Virus record (IMG/VR): IMGVR_UViG_3300031565_000210 | Coordinates: 1-32,612 of that record | DNA: 32,612 nt | Direction: 5' to 3' (one strand) | Source of the DNA: a virus | Shown: positions 1 through 6,025 of the stretch, piece after piece | Numbering within the stretch: position 1 is the first letter of the stretch | Layout of the letters: the number at the start of each line of letters is the position of its first letter | Program-made: the position numbers and the translations under genes | The notes under the pieces: generated by a model | The model's input: only the letters and a program-made list of their open reading frames with translations | Told to the model about the DNA's origin: nothing | The model's database searches: none

Positions 1-93
1 TTTTCTTTGGTCAGAAAAATTGGGATTTTTTTCATATTTCGCATTTAGAATATTATTTATTCTATCAATAGCATTTTCAACTTTAGGATTCAT
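1..93 (-). CDS. Partial unknown small protein, cut by left window edge
   Basis: The first 31 codons of a gene that runs off the left edge without a stop. It begins MNPKVENAIDRINNILNAKY and continues with Lys and Asn. Its ATG overlaps the stop of the preceding 59-residue gene in a TAATG arrangement, which is typical of translational coupling, and that gene's end supplies a GGAGGA ribosome binding site. It is the most distal visible gene of the operon driven from near 3350. The short N-terminus looks helical and charged. I cannot assign a function. Confidence 0.6.
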   Translation of the reverse strand, partial: MNPKVENAIDRINNILNAKYEKNPNFSDQRK

Positions 94-272
94 TATTTAT
101 GCTCCTCCTTTAGCTCTCTATAGTTTTTCATAATATAGATGCAATCTCCTCTGGTTAGTTCTACATCAAAAATCTTATCAGCTGCTTCTATTACATTTGG
201 AATATTAAACATATTGGTTATGCTCGACTTCTGCACTTTTACATAGGCCCTAAATTTTTCTTTACTTACCAT
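93..272 (-). CDS. Small early phage protein, 59 aa, 'YVKVQKS' family
   Basis: A 59-residue protein starting MVSKEKFRAYVKVQKSSITN and ending in IMKNYRELKEEHK. The pattern of Tyr-x3-Gln-x-Ser, then NMF, a central Val/Ile stretch and a final NY-x-EL resembles a small protein common in the early or replication regions of Firmicutes phages, whose function is not known to me. It overlaps its upstream neighbour by a few bases and shares the stop/start with the downstream partial gene. The C-terminal half of the gene at 2784-3092 looks paralogous and, from its internal start, would also be 59 residues. It is probably a helical, possibly DNA- or protein-binding factor. Confidence 0.7.
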   Translation of the reverse strand: MVSKEKFRAYVKVQKSSITNMFNIPNVIEAADKIFDVELTRGDCIYIMKNYRELKEEHK

Positions 273-595
273 CTTAGTTTTCCTCCCCTTCTTTCTCTTC
301 TTTTAAATTTTAAAAAATCTTTTTTTATCTCGTTAACAGGAACCCCGATTATTGCCGGGTCCTCTGGCCAGCTAAATTCATAATGCTTCTTTAATTTCTC
401 CATAGTATCTTTTACATAAGAATAACTACCGGTTAAGAAGGCCAGCAAAGAATCAGATTCCATATAGCAGAAGGTGAATCCCAAATTTTTTAAGATCTCG
501 TAAAGTTCTTCTCCTTCTCTTTTTTCCAGGTCAAAGCAGTGGACATCTAATCGGGTCTCTTCTTCACTTCTTATAAACTGGGTAAATTTTCTCAT
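266..595 (-). CDS. Hypothetical early protein, 109 aa
   Basis: A 109-residue soluble protein with no signal peptide or membrane segment. It has an acidic N-terminal half, a central Phe-Cys-Tyr-containing stretch and a very basic C-terminus (about residues 92-109, rich in Lys and Arg), which suggests nucleic acid contact. It overlaps the next upstream gene by four bases (start/stop ATGA) and the following 59-residue gene by seven, so it is translated as part of the early operon. I do not recognise the family. Confidence 0.65.
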   Translation of the reverse strand: MRKFTQFIRSEEETRLDVHCFDLEKREGEELYEILKNLGFTFCYMESDSLLAFLTGSYSYVKDTMEKLKKHYEFSWPEDPAIIGVPVNEIKKDFLKFKRRERRGGKLRW

Positions 596-837
596 TTTAA
601 AAAATCCTCCATAATACTCTGTTTTTGTCTTTTGCAGGCAGCAACGATTTTACTATCTTTTAAACCTGCATTGATTATCTGGGCAACTTCAAATTCTAAT
701 AACTCTACGATGCATTGACTCTTCCCAGAATCAAAATCCATTTTTAACCAAAATATATCGTTGGTAGTATCTACTGTCATAATACCTTTAACCTGTGAAT
801 ATTCCGGTATCTTTTTACCTCTGGTTATTATTTTCAT
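592..837 (-). CDS. Hypothetical early protein, 81 aa
   Basis: A small soluble protein beginning MKIITRGKKIPEYSQVKG. The reading frame is open three codons further, to an ATG at 846, but the AAAGGAG ribosome binding site lies about nine bases before the ATG at 837 and touches the earlier one, so I chose 837. The gene starts inside the 3' end of the ArdC gene. Predicted strands alternate with a C-terminal helix containing two Cys residues. No family is recognised. Confidence 0.65.
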   Translation of the reverse strand: MKIITRGKKIPEYSQVKGIMTVDTTNDIFWLKMDFDSGKSQCIVELLEFEVAQIINAGLKDSKIVAACKRQKQSIMEDFLK

Positions 838-1690
838 ATATTCCATCTCCTTTAGTTCCCAGTATATAATCTACCGCCTTCTGCGCCTGGGCCGAAGCGG
901 AAATTATTAAGGTCGAATCATTGTTGAGCCTCTTTAGCCAGCCCTGGATGTAGGCAGCAGAATTATTGATAGTCTTATTCTCTATTCCGCATAAGGCACA
1001 GAGGAAGCTCGCCCCTATCTCCGCGACCAGTTCCTCTTTGCTGTATTTTTCGCTGCTAAAACCGTTTCCCTTGAAGTCTTTCCTATTAAGTCTTGTTTCG
1101 TGTCCGGTAGAATGAACCAGCTCGTGAAATATAGAGGAATAGTATTTCTCTCTATCTTTGAATTCTCTACTCGATGGAATGCTTAGCGCATCCAGGGCGG
1201 GATTATAAGCAGCTACATTCCCGCCTTCCTCGATTGCCGGAAGGTTTTTTAAATTTTGGAGAATATCCTCGCATTTCTTTGATCGCTTACCATTGCCATA
1301 ATCCGGTAACTGAATAGTAGTTTGATCCAGGTTAAAAACATTGTAGTATCTTAAAGCGAATCTTGGTTCCTTCTTAGGCTCTCTGGTCTTTTCATCGAAC
1401 TCGAGATTACCCTCTTTATCCCGGGCTTCTACTTCATAGCGTCTAAAAAATATCACCATATCGGCCCGGCTTCCTTTATTCACACTCTCTTTAAGCCCTC
1501 TGACCTGCCTGAAGGTCACGAATTCGCTTGATTGGTGCTTCTCCATGCTGAGCAGTAAAAGATTTATGCCGTGGTATTCTCGTTTGGTTAGGTAGTTTCG
1601 CAGGCCTATCCAGGGCTTCTCCCAGGGGATTATCCCTTGGTTTAGCTTATCGATAATTTTTTGGGTTACGATCTTATAGACTTTATTCAC
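815..1690 (-). CDS. ardC: ArdC-like antirestriction protein with zincin domain
   Basis: A 291-residue protein with the two-part architecture of ArdC. The N-terminal domain (about residues 1-125) starts with a helix followed by IIPWEKPW and continues through a conserved RQVRG and an RYYNVFNLDQT segment, as in the ssDNA-binding domain of ArdC and TraC primases. The C-terminal half is a zincin-like metallopeptidase, with HELVHSTGH at about 189-197 and the third ligand region KEELVAEIGASF at about 219-229. ArdC proteins of plasmids and phages protect incoming DNA from restriction. The start is GTG with AGGAGATGA upstream, inside the end of the preceding gene. Length and motifs are complete, so it looks active. 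The zincin substrate is unknown. Confidence 0.92.
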   Translation of the reverse strand: MNKVYKIVTQKIIDKLNQGIIPWEKPWIGLRNYLTKREYHGINLLLLSMEKHQSSEFVTFRQVRGLKESVNKGSRADMVIFFRRYEVEARDKEGNLEFDEKTREPKKEPRFALRYYNVFNLDQTTIQLPDYGNGKRSKKCEDILQNLKNLPAIEEGGNVAAYNPALDALSIPSSREFKDREKYYSSIFHELVHSTGHETRLNRKDFKGNGFSSEKYSKEELVAEIGASFLCALCGIENKTINNSAAYIQGWLKRLNNDSTLIISASAQAQKAVDYILGTKGDGIYENNNQR

Positions 1691-1696
1691 TTTAAA

Positions 1697-2167
1697 TCAT
1701 CTCCTAAATACTTTATTACAAAGACTATTTAACATAGCTCCTGTTCTCTTTCCTCTTTTTGCTAATTTCTGGCATTCGGTTTTATCGGGCATTTCCTTTT
1801 CTGCTTCTTTCTTTGTCTTGGCTTTTATTATAGATTTGGGATTGAAATCTCTTAAAGTTGCTGGTTCAAATTTTCTCCAACTCGTTGCCAGTAATAGTCT
1901 ATGCTCTTTTTTCAGGTTCTCGATAGAAGTCTCTATCTTTTCTAATTCCTCATCGATGTCTTTGCTTATCACTTTTACATTCTTAAGGTCGGTATTATAC
2001 ATCCCCCATATCCTTACTCCATGGTGTCTGATGTGCGGACCGTAAGGTGGCCTACTAGACATCGAAATACATTCGTATCCCTCTGTCTCTACTATAATTT
2101 TCATTCTCGAATCTAATACTTTTATATTCAGTATCCTTCCTGTCCTTTGAGCTACAGCATATCTCAT
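1697..2167 (-). CDS. Hypothetical early protein, 156 aa
   Basis: A basic soluble protein. The frame is open to 2227, but the ATG at 2167 (MRYAVAQRTGRILNIKVLD) has a perfect AAAGGAGG site eight to nine bases upstream and overlaps the previous gene's stop as ATGA, so I start it there. The N-terminal half (to about residue 60) is predicted beta-rich and contains HIRHHGVRIWGMYN. A helical stretch at about 70-95 (EELEKIETSIENLKKEH) is coiled-coil-like, and the C-terminus is rich in Lys and Arg. Its end carries the ribosome binding site for ArdC. No family is recognised. Confidence 0.7.
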   Translation of the reverse strand: MRYAVAQRTGRILNIKVLDSRMKIIVETEGYECISMSSRPPYGPHIRHHGVRIWGMYNTDLKNVKVISKDIDEELEKIETSIENLKKEHRLLLATSWRKFEPATLRDFNPKSIIKAKTKKEAEKEMPDKTECQKLAKRGKRTGAMLNSLCNKVFRR

Positions 2168-2445
2168 ATTCTTTTTTCCTCCTTTATAATCTGAATAGAT
2201 TCCCTCTTTCGTTTGGCTTCTTCGCAAACTATTGCTTCCTCTAAATGCTTCACCATTTCTGTATATCGCTCTTCAGTTATTCTTTTAGACCTGAATAGCC
2301 CGCAAGCATAACCTGAATAATAACAATGTGTTCCGTGTAAATCACTAACCTTCTTTTCTATTTCACCTTTAAATTCGTTCCAAAATTCTTTCCTTAAGGT
2401 TATGCTCTTCGTGCCGTCATTTTTTCTCCTGGGATAATCGGTCAT
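2164..2445 (-). CDS. Hypothetical early protein, 93 aa
   Basis: A 93-residue soluble, Lys/Glu-rich, mostly helical protein. It contains HCYYSGYACGLFRSKRITEE in the centre, a stretch seen in small phage proteins of unknown role, where the two Cys and one His could bind a metal. It overlaps both neighbours by four bases (ATGA), so it is translationally coupled within the early operon. No catalytic motif is visible. Confidence 0.65.
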   Translation of the reverse strand: MTDYPRRKNDGTKSITLRKEFWNEFKGEIEKKVSDLHGTHCYYSGYACGLFRSKRITEERYTEMVKHLEEAIVCEEAKRKRESIQIIKEEKRI

Positions 2446-2702
2446 TTTGTATACCCTCCATTAAATTTGAAACTCGGAGTCTTTCCTTCGTCTAAGGTAA
2501 AAGATAAGTCTATTAATTTTCTGGTCTTATCTAATCCATAAGCATCTTTTAGCCCTTCTAAATAATAGTTGTATTTTGCATTCGCTACATCTACCTCTTT
2601 ACAATCCTTATTTTCTTTAAGTGTTTGCCTGGCATCGTCTAATAATTTTTTTATCTTCCGGGCTATTCTTCTATCCTTGTTTTCTAAAACCTCATTTGTC
2701 AT
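2442..2702 (-). CDS. Hypothetical early protein, 86 aa
   Basis: A small helical, charged protein starting MTNEVLENKDRRIARKIKKL. The frame extends ten codons upstream to 2732, but GGAGGATTTAAA just before the ATG at 2702 marks the likely start. It has no membrane segment and no Cys pair. The gap before it contains an unusual GC-rich block with a small inverted repeat (2737-2780). It overlaps the next gene as ATGA. Function unknown. Confidence 0.65.
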   Translation of the reverse strand: MTNEVLENKDRRIARKIKKLLDDARQTLKENKDCKEVDVANAKYNYYLEGLKDAYGLDKTRKLIDLSFTLDEGKTPSFKFNGGYTK

Positions 2703-2736
2703 TTTAAATCCTCCTTTATCAGCCATTCTCATCAGT

Positions 2737-2780
2737 ACGGACTGGCCAACTTCCGCAGACCCGGCGCTACCCGGGTTTCG
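2737..2780. other. GC-rich block with 6-bp inverted repeat
   Basis: A 44-base stretch about two-thirds G+C inside strongly AT-rich DNA, lying between the stop of the 102-residue gene and the start of the 86-residue gene. It contains ACCCGG-CGCTAC-CCGGGT (2759-2776), a 6-bp stem with a 6-base loop. There is no T-run, so it is not a typical terminator. It could be an intercistronic mRNA hairpin or a scar of recombination. Confidence 0.4.
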
Positions 2781-2783
2781 ATT

Positions 2784-3092
2784 TTAGTCTCTTATAAACT
2801 TAAACCGTCTGCTCACTTCCCGGTATCTATTTGCGATGTTGCGCACCTTATCTTTGCTCAATCCTGAGAGCTTTGATACCAGGGTTATATTTGACATGTC
2901 GATAGCGCCACTTCTCTGAATCCTAGCATAGGCTTCAAAATCCTCTTTGCTTATCTTAGTCATCTCTGGAATTCCTCCATTTCCATTTTTTAATTTCCGG
3001 TCCTTCTGTCTATACAGATATAGTCTTCTGGTAAAATTTTCTAAGTCTTTCTTATCTATTGATTTGTTTAAGGATCTTATTTCAACTTGCAT
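2784..3092 (-). CDS. Small early protein, 102 aa, with a possible internal 59-aa start
   Basis: The full frame gives 102 residues from an ATG preceded by AAAGGAGGAATAGAG. A second strong site (GGAGGA, about nine bases before the ATG at 2963) lies before Met44, which would give a 59-residue product starting MTKISKEDFEAYARIQRSG. That C-terminal part resembles the 59-residue protein at 93-272: both show SKE-x-F-x-AY-x3-Q-x-S, then a helix and a final NxYRE. The N-terminal 43 residues are basic and helical. The gene may make two in-frame products, or the two parts may be an old fusion of neighbours. Function unknown; regulatory or DNA-binding is a guess. Confidence 0.65.
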   Translation of the reverse strand: MQVEIRSLNKSIDKKDLENFTRRLYLYRQKDRKLKNGNGGIPEMTKISKEDFEAYARIQRSGAIDMSNITLVSKLSGLSKDKVRNIANRYREVSRRFKFIRD

Positions 3093-3094
3093 CT

Positions 3095-3307
3095 CTATTC
3101 CTCCTTTATTTTTAAACTCTCTAATTCCTCGAGTTCGTCTTCCTTATCCGATAACTCAAGAGCCTTCTCGTATTCTCTTACTTGTTCTTGAGCATTAAAT
3201 TTGACATTATATAATGTGCTTCTGTTTGGTCCACTCTCCCTAAGCGTCCTTCTTAGTTTTTCTATGTCCCTTTTTAGTTCTCCTATCTTTCTTTCTGTGT
3301 TTGTCAT
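3095..3307 (-). CDS. Coiled-coil small protein, first gene of early operon
   Basis: A 70-residue, almost wholly helical and highly charged protein with heptad-like spacing (residues 5-30 and 42-70), so a coiled coil is likely. It is the first gene after the consensus promoter at 3345-3374, with a leader of about 30 bases and an AAGAAGGGAAC site before the ATG. It is a candidate regulator by position, but no DNA-binding motif is evident. Confidence 0.7.
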   Translation of the reverse strand: MTNTERKIGELKRDIEKLRRTLRESGPNRSTLYNVKFNAQEQVREYEKALELSDKEDELEELESLKIKEE

Positions 3308-3344
3308 TTCCGTTCCCTTCTTATTTCTCTATCTTCCTAATTAC

Positions 3345-3374
3345 ATTATAAGCGTTTGCATAGTCGTTTGTCAA
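3345..3374 (-). promoter_or_regulatory. Consensus sigma-70-type promoter of the early operon
   Basis: Read on the minus strand, TTGACA (3369-3374) and TATAAT (3345-3350) are both perfect and are separated by 18 bases. Transcription should start near 3337, about 30 bases before the first gene. Two direct copies of CAAACG, 12 bases apart (3353-3358 and 3365-3370), sit between and over the -35 box and could be a binding site for a regulator. Confidence 0.85.
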
Positions 3375-3443
3375 GTCTTTTATCGAAAATAATGCATATT
3401 TATCAACATTCTCCGAATATTTTATCATTTCGCTTATTTTCTC

Positions 3444-3608
3444 TTATTTAAGCAGTCCGGGAAAATTTAGGCCTTCAAATTTCGCTTTTAAGCCCCCTCT
3501 TTTGCCCGGCCATAGCCAATGATACCAGCCCCTTCCAAATAATCGCACAGGGGGCGTTCTGGCGCGTTTCCAAAAATCGCTATAACCCTTATAAACAAAG
3601 GCTTTCAT
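3444..3608 (-). CDS. Possible 54-aa basic, Trp-rich protein
   Basis: An open frame starting MKAFVYKGYSDFWKRARTPP, with four Trp residues and many Lys and Arg, ending GLNFPGLLK. Its ATG overlaps the TGA of a 13-codon frame (MKTIFEVIFGENQ). The ribosome binding site is weak and I see no clear promoter, and the base composition is richer in G+C than neighbouring genes. It may be a real small basic protein or chance. Confidence 0.3.
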   Translation of the reverse strand: MKAFVYKGYSDFWKRARTPPVRLFGRGWYHWLWPGKRGGLKAKFEGLNFPGLLK

Positions 3609-3693
3609 TGATTTTCGCCGAAAATGACCTCAAAAATCGTCTTCATTAGACTGAAATATCTGGAGGATCCTTTGATTTTTTAGCAGAATAAAT

Positions 3694-3733
3694 AAAAAAA
3701 AGCTACCGGGGATACTTAAATCCCGGTAGCTTT
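3694..3733 (-). terminator. Intrinsic terminator at end of lysis operon
   Basis: A perfect 12-bp stem, AAAGCTACCGGG paired with CCCGGTAGCTTT (3699-3710 and 3722-3733), with an 11-base loop. On the minus strand it is followed by a run of eight T. It lies about 85 bases after the last lysis-region gene and ends the long late transcript. Confidence 0.92.
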
Positions 3734-3818
3734 CGGAGAAATTAATGGAGAAAATACTAAACAGGCAGTTGATATCATTCCTTTATTTAAGAATATCCGG
3801 ACATACAAATTCTTTTTT

Positions 3819-4070
3819 TCAGAAAAATTCTTTAAGACATTCGTTAATTTGATCTTTATTTATTGAATTAATACTTTCCCGGATATCTCCTAATACTAAG
3901 TCTATGTAAGTCTTATAGCGTTCACCATGAATGTAACTGCGGTATTCGTCGTGATAATCCTTATTGTAAATTCCTAATATCTTGAATAGATTTTCCCATT
4001 TAGAAATGGTCTTTTTTTCTAACTCGGAATCGCCTAGGAACTGACGATAGGGTTTCCATGTTTGAACCAT
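3819..4070 (-). CDS. Hypothetical protein, 83 aa, overlapping the holin-like gene
   Basis: A soluble, mostly helical protein containing KWENLFKILGIYNKDYHDEY. It overlaps the 3' end of the holin-like gene by 37 bases and has no clear ribosome binding site at its ATG, so the start is uncertain or translation depends on coupling. It is the last gene before the terminator at 3694-3733. Function unknown. Confidence 0.5.
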   Translation of the reverse strand: MVQTWKPYRQFLGDSELEKKTISKWENLFKILGIYNKDYHDEYRSYIHGERYKTYIDLVLGDIRESINSINKDQINECLKEFF

Positions 4071-4312
4071 CCGACTAAGTTAAAGAATGCTACTGCGATA
4101 TTAATGAAGTCCCCGGCAATACCTAATAACTTTTCTTTAGTCATAGGCAAGGTATTACCTTCAGCTAATTTATCATAGAACAAGGCAATGGCATCTAATA
4201 TGGCCTTCTTTTTTTCGGCCCCAAAACCAGGGATTTCAAATTCTTTAATTAAAGTTAGAACTATAGGAACGATCCCGCCTATAATACCTAAATATTTTAA
4301 TATGTTAGTCAT
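4034..4312 (-). CDS. Putative holin-like membrane protein, 92 aa
   Basis: Residues 1-25 form a membrane helix (MTNILKYLGIIGGIVPIVLT), followed by an amphipathic middle (EKKKAILDAIALFYDKL) and a second hydrophobic helix near the C-terminus (GIAGDFINIAVAFFNLVGWF). Two membrane segments, small size and a place beside endolysin and lipoprotein genes fit a phage holin. GTG at 4324 is also open, but GGAAGG spacing favours the ATG at 4312. No family signature is decisive; it might be another small membrane protein of the virion or lysis system. Confidence 0.55.
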   Translation of the reverse strand: MTNILKYLGIIGGIVPIVLTLIKEFEIPGFGAEKKKAILDAIALFYDKLAEGNTLPMTKEKLLGIAGDFINIAVAFFNLVGWFKHGNPIVSS

Positions 4313-4349
4313 CTGTTTTTTCACCTTCCTTTCTTATTTTTATCTTAAT

Positions 4350-4439
4350 TTAGAACCAAGGAAAATCTAACCAACCTGAAATAAGCCCTAGAAATATGGC
4401 TAATGCGATGCCAAATATCAGGTGTCCCATCGATCCCAT
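4350..4439 (-). CDS. 29-aa membrane microprotein
   Basis: A very short gene with an excellent AAAGGAGGTGAT site before its ATG. The peptide is MGSMGHLIFGIALAIFLGLI followed by SGWLDFPWF. It is one transmembrane helix of about 18 residues with a short, Trp-rich tail. A second ATG at 4430 would give 26 residues with better spacing from the site. It sits between the 57-residue gene and the holin-like gene. It is a candidate tiny holin, antiholin or membrane-active peptide. Confidence 0.65.
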   Translation of the reverse strand: MGSMGHLIFGIALAIFLGLISGWLDFPWF

Positions 4440-4463
4440 CGATTATCACCTCCTTTTCTTTCT

Positions 4464-4637
4464 TTATTTTAAGAGCATATATCTTCGTTTAATATCTAAA
4501 AAAGTAACTTTAAATTGATTCTCATCTCTTATTGACTCAAGCCACTTTTCATACTCTTCTACAATTTTTTTATAATCATAGTTCGGTTCTTGTGGTATAT
4601 GTTCTTCTTGAGCTTTATCTTTTTCATCTGGTTTCAT
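4464..4637 (-). CDS. Hypothetical 57-aa charged helical protein
   Basis: The frame starts MKPDEKDKAQEEHIPQEPNY and ends IKRRYMLLK. It is very hydrophilic with an acidic N-terminus and a basic C-terminus, predicted helical, with no membrane segment. An AGGTAAG site lies upstream. It is packed between two membrane microprotein frames in the lysis region. Function unknown. Confidence 0.6.
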   Translation of the reverse strand: MKPDEKDKAQEEHIPQEPNYDYKKIVEEYEKWLESIRDENQFKVTFLDIKRRYMLLK

Positions 4638-4670
4638 TATTTTCTTACCTACTTTCCCTTTTTATTTTTC

Positions 4671-4763
4671 TTACTTAAATCCAAAGTAATAAATTAAGTA
4701 ACCAATCACACCAACAATCGCAGCCTTAAAATACTATGCCAAACCAGTTAACCAATCTAACAT
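4671..4763 (-). pseudogene. Small hydrophobic ORF interrupted by an in-frame TAG
   Basis: After a GGAAGGTAAG site the frame reads MLDWLTGLA, then TAG (4734-4736), then YFKAAIVGVIGYLIYYFGFK and TAA. Without the TAG this would be a 30-residue single-helix membrane peptide like its neighbours. TAG is used as a normal stop elsewhere in the window (for example at 25582 and 4811), so this is most simply a point-mutated microgene. A Trp codon TGG would differ by one base. Readthrough cannot be excluded. Confidence 0.5.
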
Positions 4764-4810
4764 ATTATCTTACCTTCCCTTTTTCCTTTATTTTTTTTAC
4801 TAACGCTTAA

Positions 4811-5185
4811 CTATTCCCATAATTCGTAAGTTACATTAATAGAAACAATGTCATGATCTCCACATATCGGACATTCTACTTTTATACATTCCTTAACGAC
4901 GCTTCCCACTTCAAGATTCTCACCAAGTACCACTATGGGCGCAATCGGCTTGTGATACAGAAGATCCGCATCGAAAGTCAATTCATAAAACTTTATGTCA
5001 ATATCTCCGGTGTTCTCAATGTAGCAACAAACGTCGCCAGCTTCGTTCCATTCCACGCCATAAACCTCAGCACCCAGAACGAGTATTGGCTCCTCTGGTG
5101 CCTCGGGAACCACCGGAATGCATCCGGCAGAAAAAATTAGACAAAACAAAATTGCTATTATTAAAAACAAAGACGTAAATTTCAT
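4811..5185 (-). CDS. Predicted lipoprotein, 124 aa
   Basis: The N-terminus has Lys, a hydrophobic segment (residues 4-20) and a lipobox FSAGC, so lipidation at Cys22 is expected. The mature part starts with a Pro/Glu-rich linker and then a small beta-rich domain with YIENTGDIDIKFYELTFDAD, resembling FxLYD or CARDB-like extracellular domains. It also has a CPIC pair near residue 105. The ribosome binding site AAAGGAGGTGAG is ideal. Its place after the endolysin suggests an outer spanin or, equally, a superinfection-exclusion lipoprotein (moron). The sequence does not decide. Confidence 0.75.
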   Translation of the reverse strand: MKFTSLFLIIAILFCLIFSAGCIPVVPEAPEEPILVLGAEVYGVEWNEAGDVCCYIENTGDIDIKFYELTFDADLLYHKPIAPIVVLGENLEVGSVVKECIKVECPICGDHDIVSINVTYELWE

Positions 5186-5213
5186 ATCTTCTCACCTCCT
5201 TTCCAATATCACA

Positions 5214-5282
5214 TTATTTCTTTCTGAGTATGGTAAATACGTAGAATAAGATGGCAACTACTAATACTGGAATGCACCACAT
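5214..5282 (-). CDS. 22-aa membrane microprotein coupled to endolysin
   Basis: The frame MWCIPVLVVAILFYVFTILR then KK begins two bases after the endolysin stop codon, and GGGGAAGAG at the end of that gene serves as its ribosome binding site. The peptide is one hydrophobic helix with a basic C-terminal tip. It lies directly before the lipoprotein gene. It could be a minimal membrane partner of the lysis system. No family can be assigned at this length. Confidence 0.55.
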   Translation of the reverse strand: MWCIPVLVVAILFYVFTILRKK

Positions 5283-5284
5283 AA

Positions 5285-5761
5285 TTACTCTTCCCCACAT
5301 ACTATTTTGTAGAATTTTGCCAAGCTATTATTTTCTATATGATAGGAATAAATAGTTTCCTTCCCCAGGTATATCCAAAACTTACTTGGGCTCGGCGGTC
5401 TCACATCTACATGAATTCCCCATTCAGCTATACCTATTCTAAGTCCGCCCACTTCTTCAGCGATTAAACCTAACTCTATTGGTGTTAGACTATCAACTGT
5501 TATATCTGCCGCATTTCCATCAGGATTCGGTATGTGTTCAGAATTAGGAAAACCATCTATTCTTTTATTTTCTTCTTCGCATCTATTACCACTTAAAACA
5601 ATTACAGGTTTATGAAAATCAAGTCCCCTATCTATAATCGTTATCATCATTTCAAGTTTAAATAATAATAAACTACTTACTCTAACTTTTTTTCTTCTGC
5701 ATTTCGGACAGGGGCATCTAAATTCCCACTTCCAGAAATTAGTTGAAAGATCACCTAACAT
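5285..5761 (-). CDS. M15-type peptidoglycan peptidase (endolysin)
   Basis: A 158-residue protein of the M15A/VanY-like fold. The metal ligands are visible as NSEHIPNPDGNAADI (His76 and Asp86) and GIHVDVR (His117, with Asp119). The N-terminus carries F-x-C-x-C-x2-C (Cys16, 18, 21), often seen in the short phage and prophage M15_3 group. Such enzymes cut D-Ala-containing cross-bridges of peptidoglycan; here it would be the endolysin. There is no signal peptide, so release would need a holin, and candidate holins follow downstream. The GTG/ATG alternatives do not change the domain. Confidence 0.88.
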   Translation of the reverse strand: MLGDLSTNFWKWEFRCPCPKCRRKKVRVSSLLLFKLEMMITIIDRGLDFHKPVIVLSGNRCEEENKRIDGFPNSEHIPNPDGNAADITVDSLTPIELGLIAEEVGGLRIGIAEWGIHVDVRPPSPSKFWIYLGKETIYSYHIENNSLAKFYKIVCGEE

Positions 5762-5780
5762 TTAACTATCCTTTTTCTCT

Positions 5781-5963
5781 TTACAATCTCTTATCGCAAT
5801 ATTTAATCAATTTTAATTTCTGTTTTTCAGTAATTAAATCATTATTAAATAAAGCGACTATATAACCTAAACAGAATGAATGAGTAATCTCAGAGTTGAA
5901 ATTAACAGCCACCTCTTTCTTAAAGAATTTTTTAATATTTTTTATATCTTTATCAGTTTTCAT
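5781..5963 (-). CDS. Hypothetical 60-aa protein
   Basis: A small basic helical protein (MKTDKDIKNIKKFFKKEVAV...), starting after AGGAAGAAGA. It lies 19 bases before the endolysin start. The middle (FCLGYIVALFNNDLIT) is moderately hydrophobic but probably too short and polar for a membrane span. Function unknown. Confidence 0.55.
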   Translation of the reverse strand: MKTDKDIKNIKKFFKKEVAVNFNSEITHSFCLGYIVALFNNDLITEKQKLKLIKYCDKRL

Positions 5964-6025
5964 ATTCTTCTTCCTATATCAATCTTATGGATGACTAGCA
6001 TTTTGCCCTTTATTTTTCAAGGTTT

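Larger units (their letters stand above)
3308..3693 (-). other. Intergenic region between lysis terminator and early promoter
   Basis: This region separates the lysis operon from the early operon. It holds the early promoter, a possible 54-codon ORF (3444-3608), a 6-3-6 dyad ATTTTCGCCGAAAAT (3611-3625) and two copies of CGATTTTTG on the minus strand. Part of it (about 3490-3575) is richer in G+C than its surroundings. An operator or replication signal is possible, but I see no iterons or other defining structure. Confidence 0.5.

Noticed and set aside
2735-2790. tRNA-like sequence with GGGTTTCGATTTT
   Set aside because: The T-arm does not pair, and no acceptor stem or anticodon arm can be drawn on either strand.
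3734-3818. 20-codon frame overlapping the late terminator
   Set aside because: It runs through the terminator stem and has only a weak site; not credible as a gene.
4671-4763. TAG recoded as a sense codon (alternative genetic code)
   Set aside because: Several clear genes end at TAG (ligase fusion, first tail chaperone frame, lipoprotein) and other long frames do not contain internal TAG, so the standard code holds.
5963-6025. 13-codon frame MLVIHKIDIGRRI before the 60-residue gene
   Set aside because: It overlaps the next start as ATGA but is too short and without a clear site to call; chance is likely.
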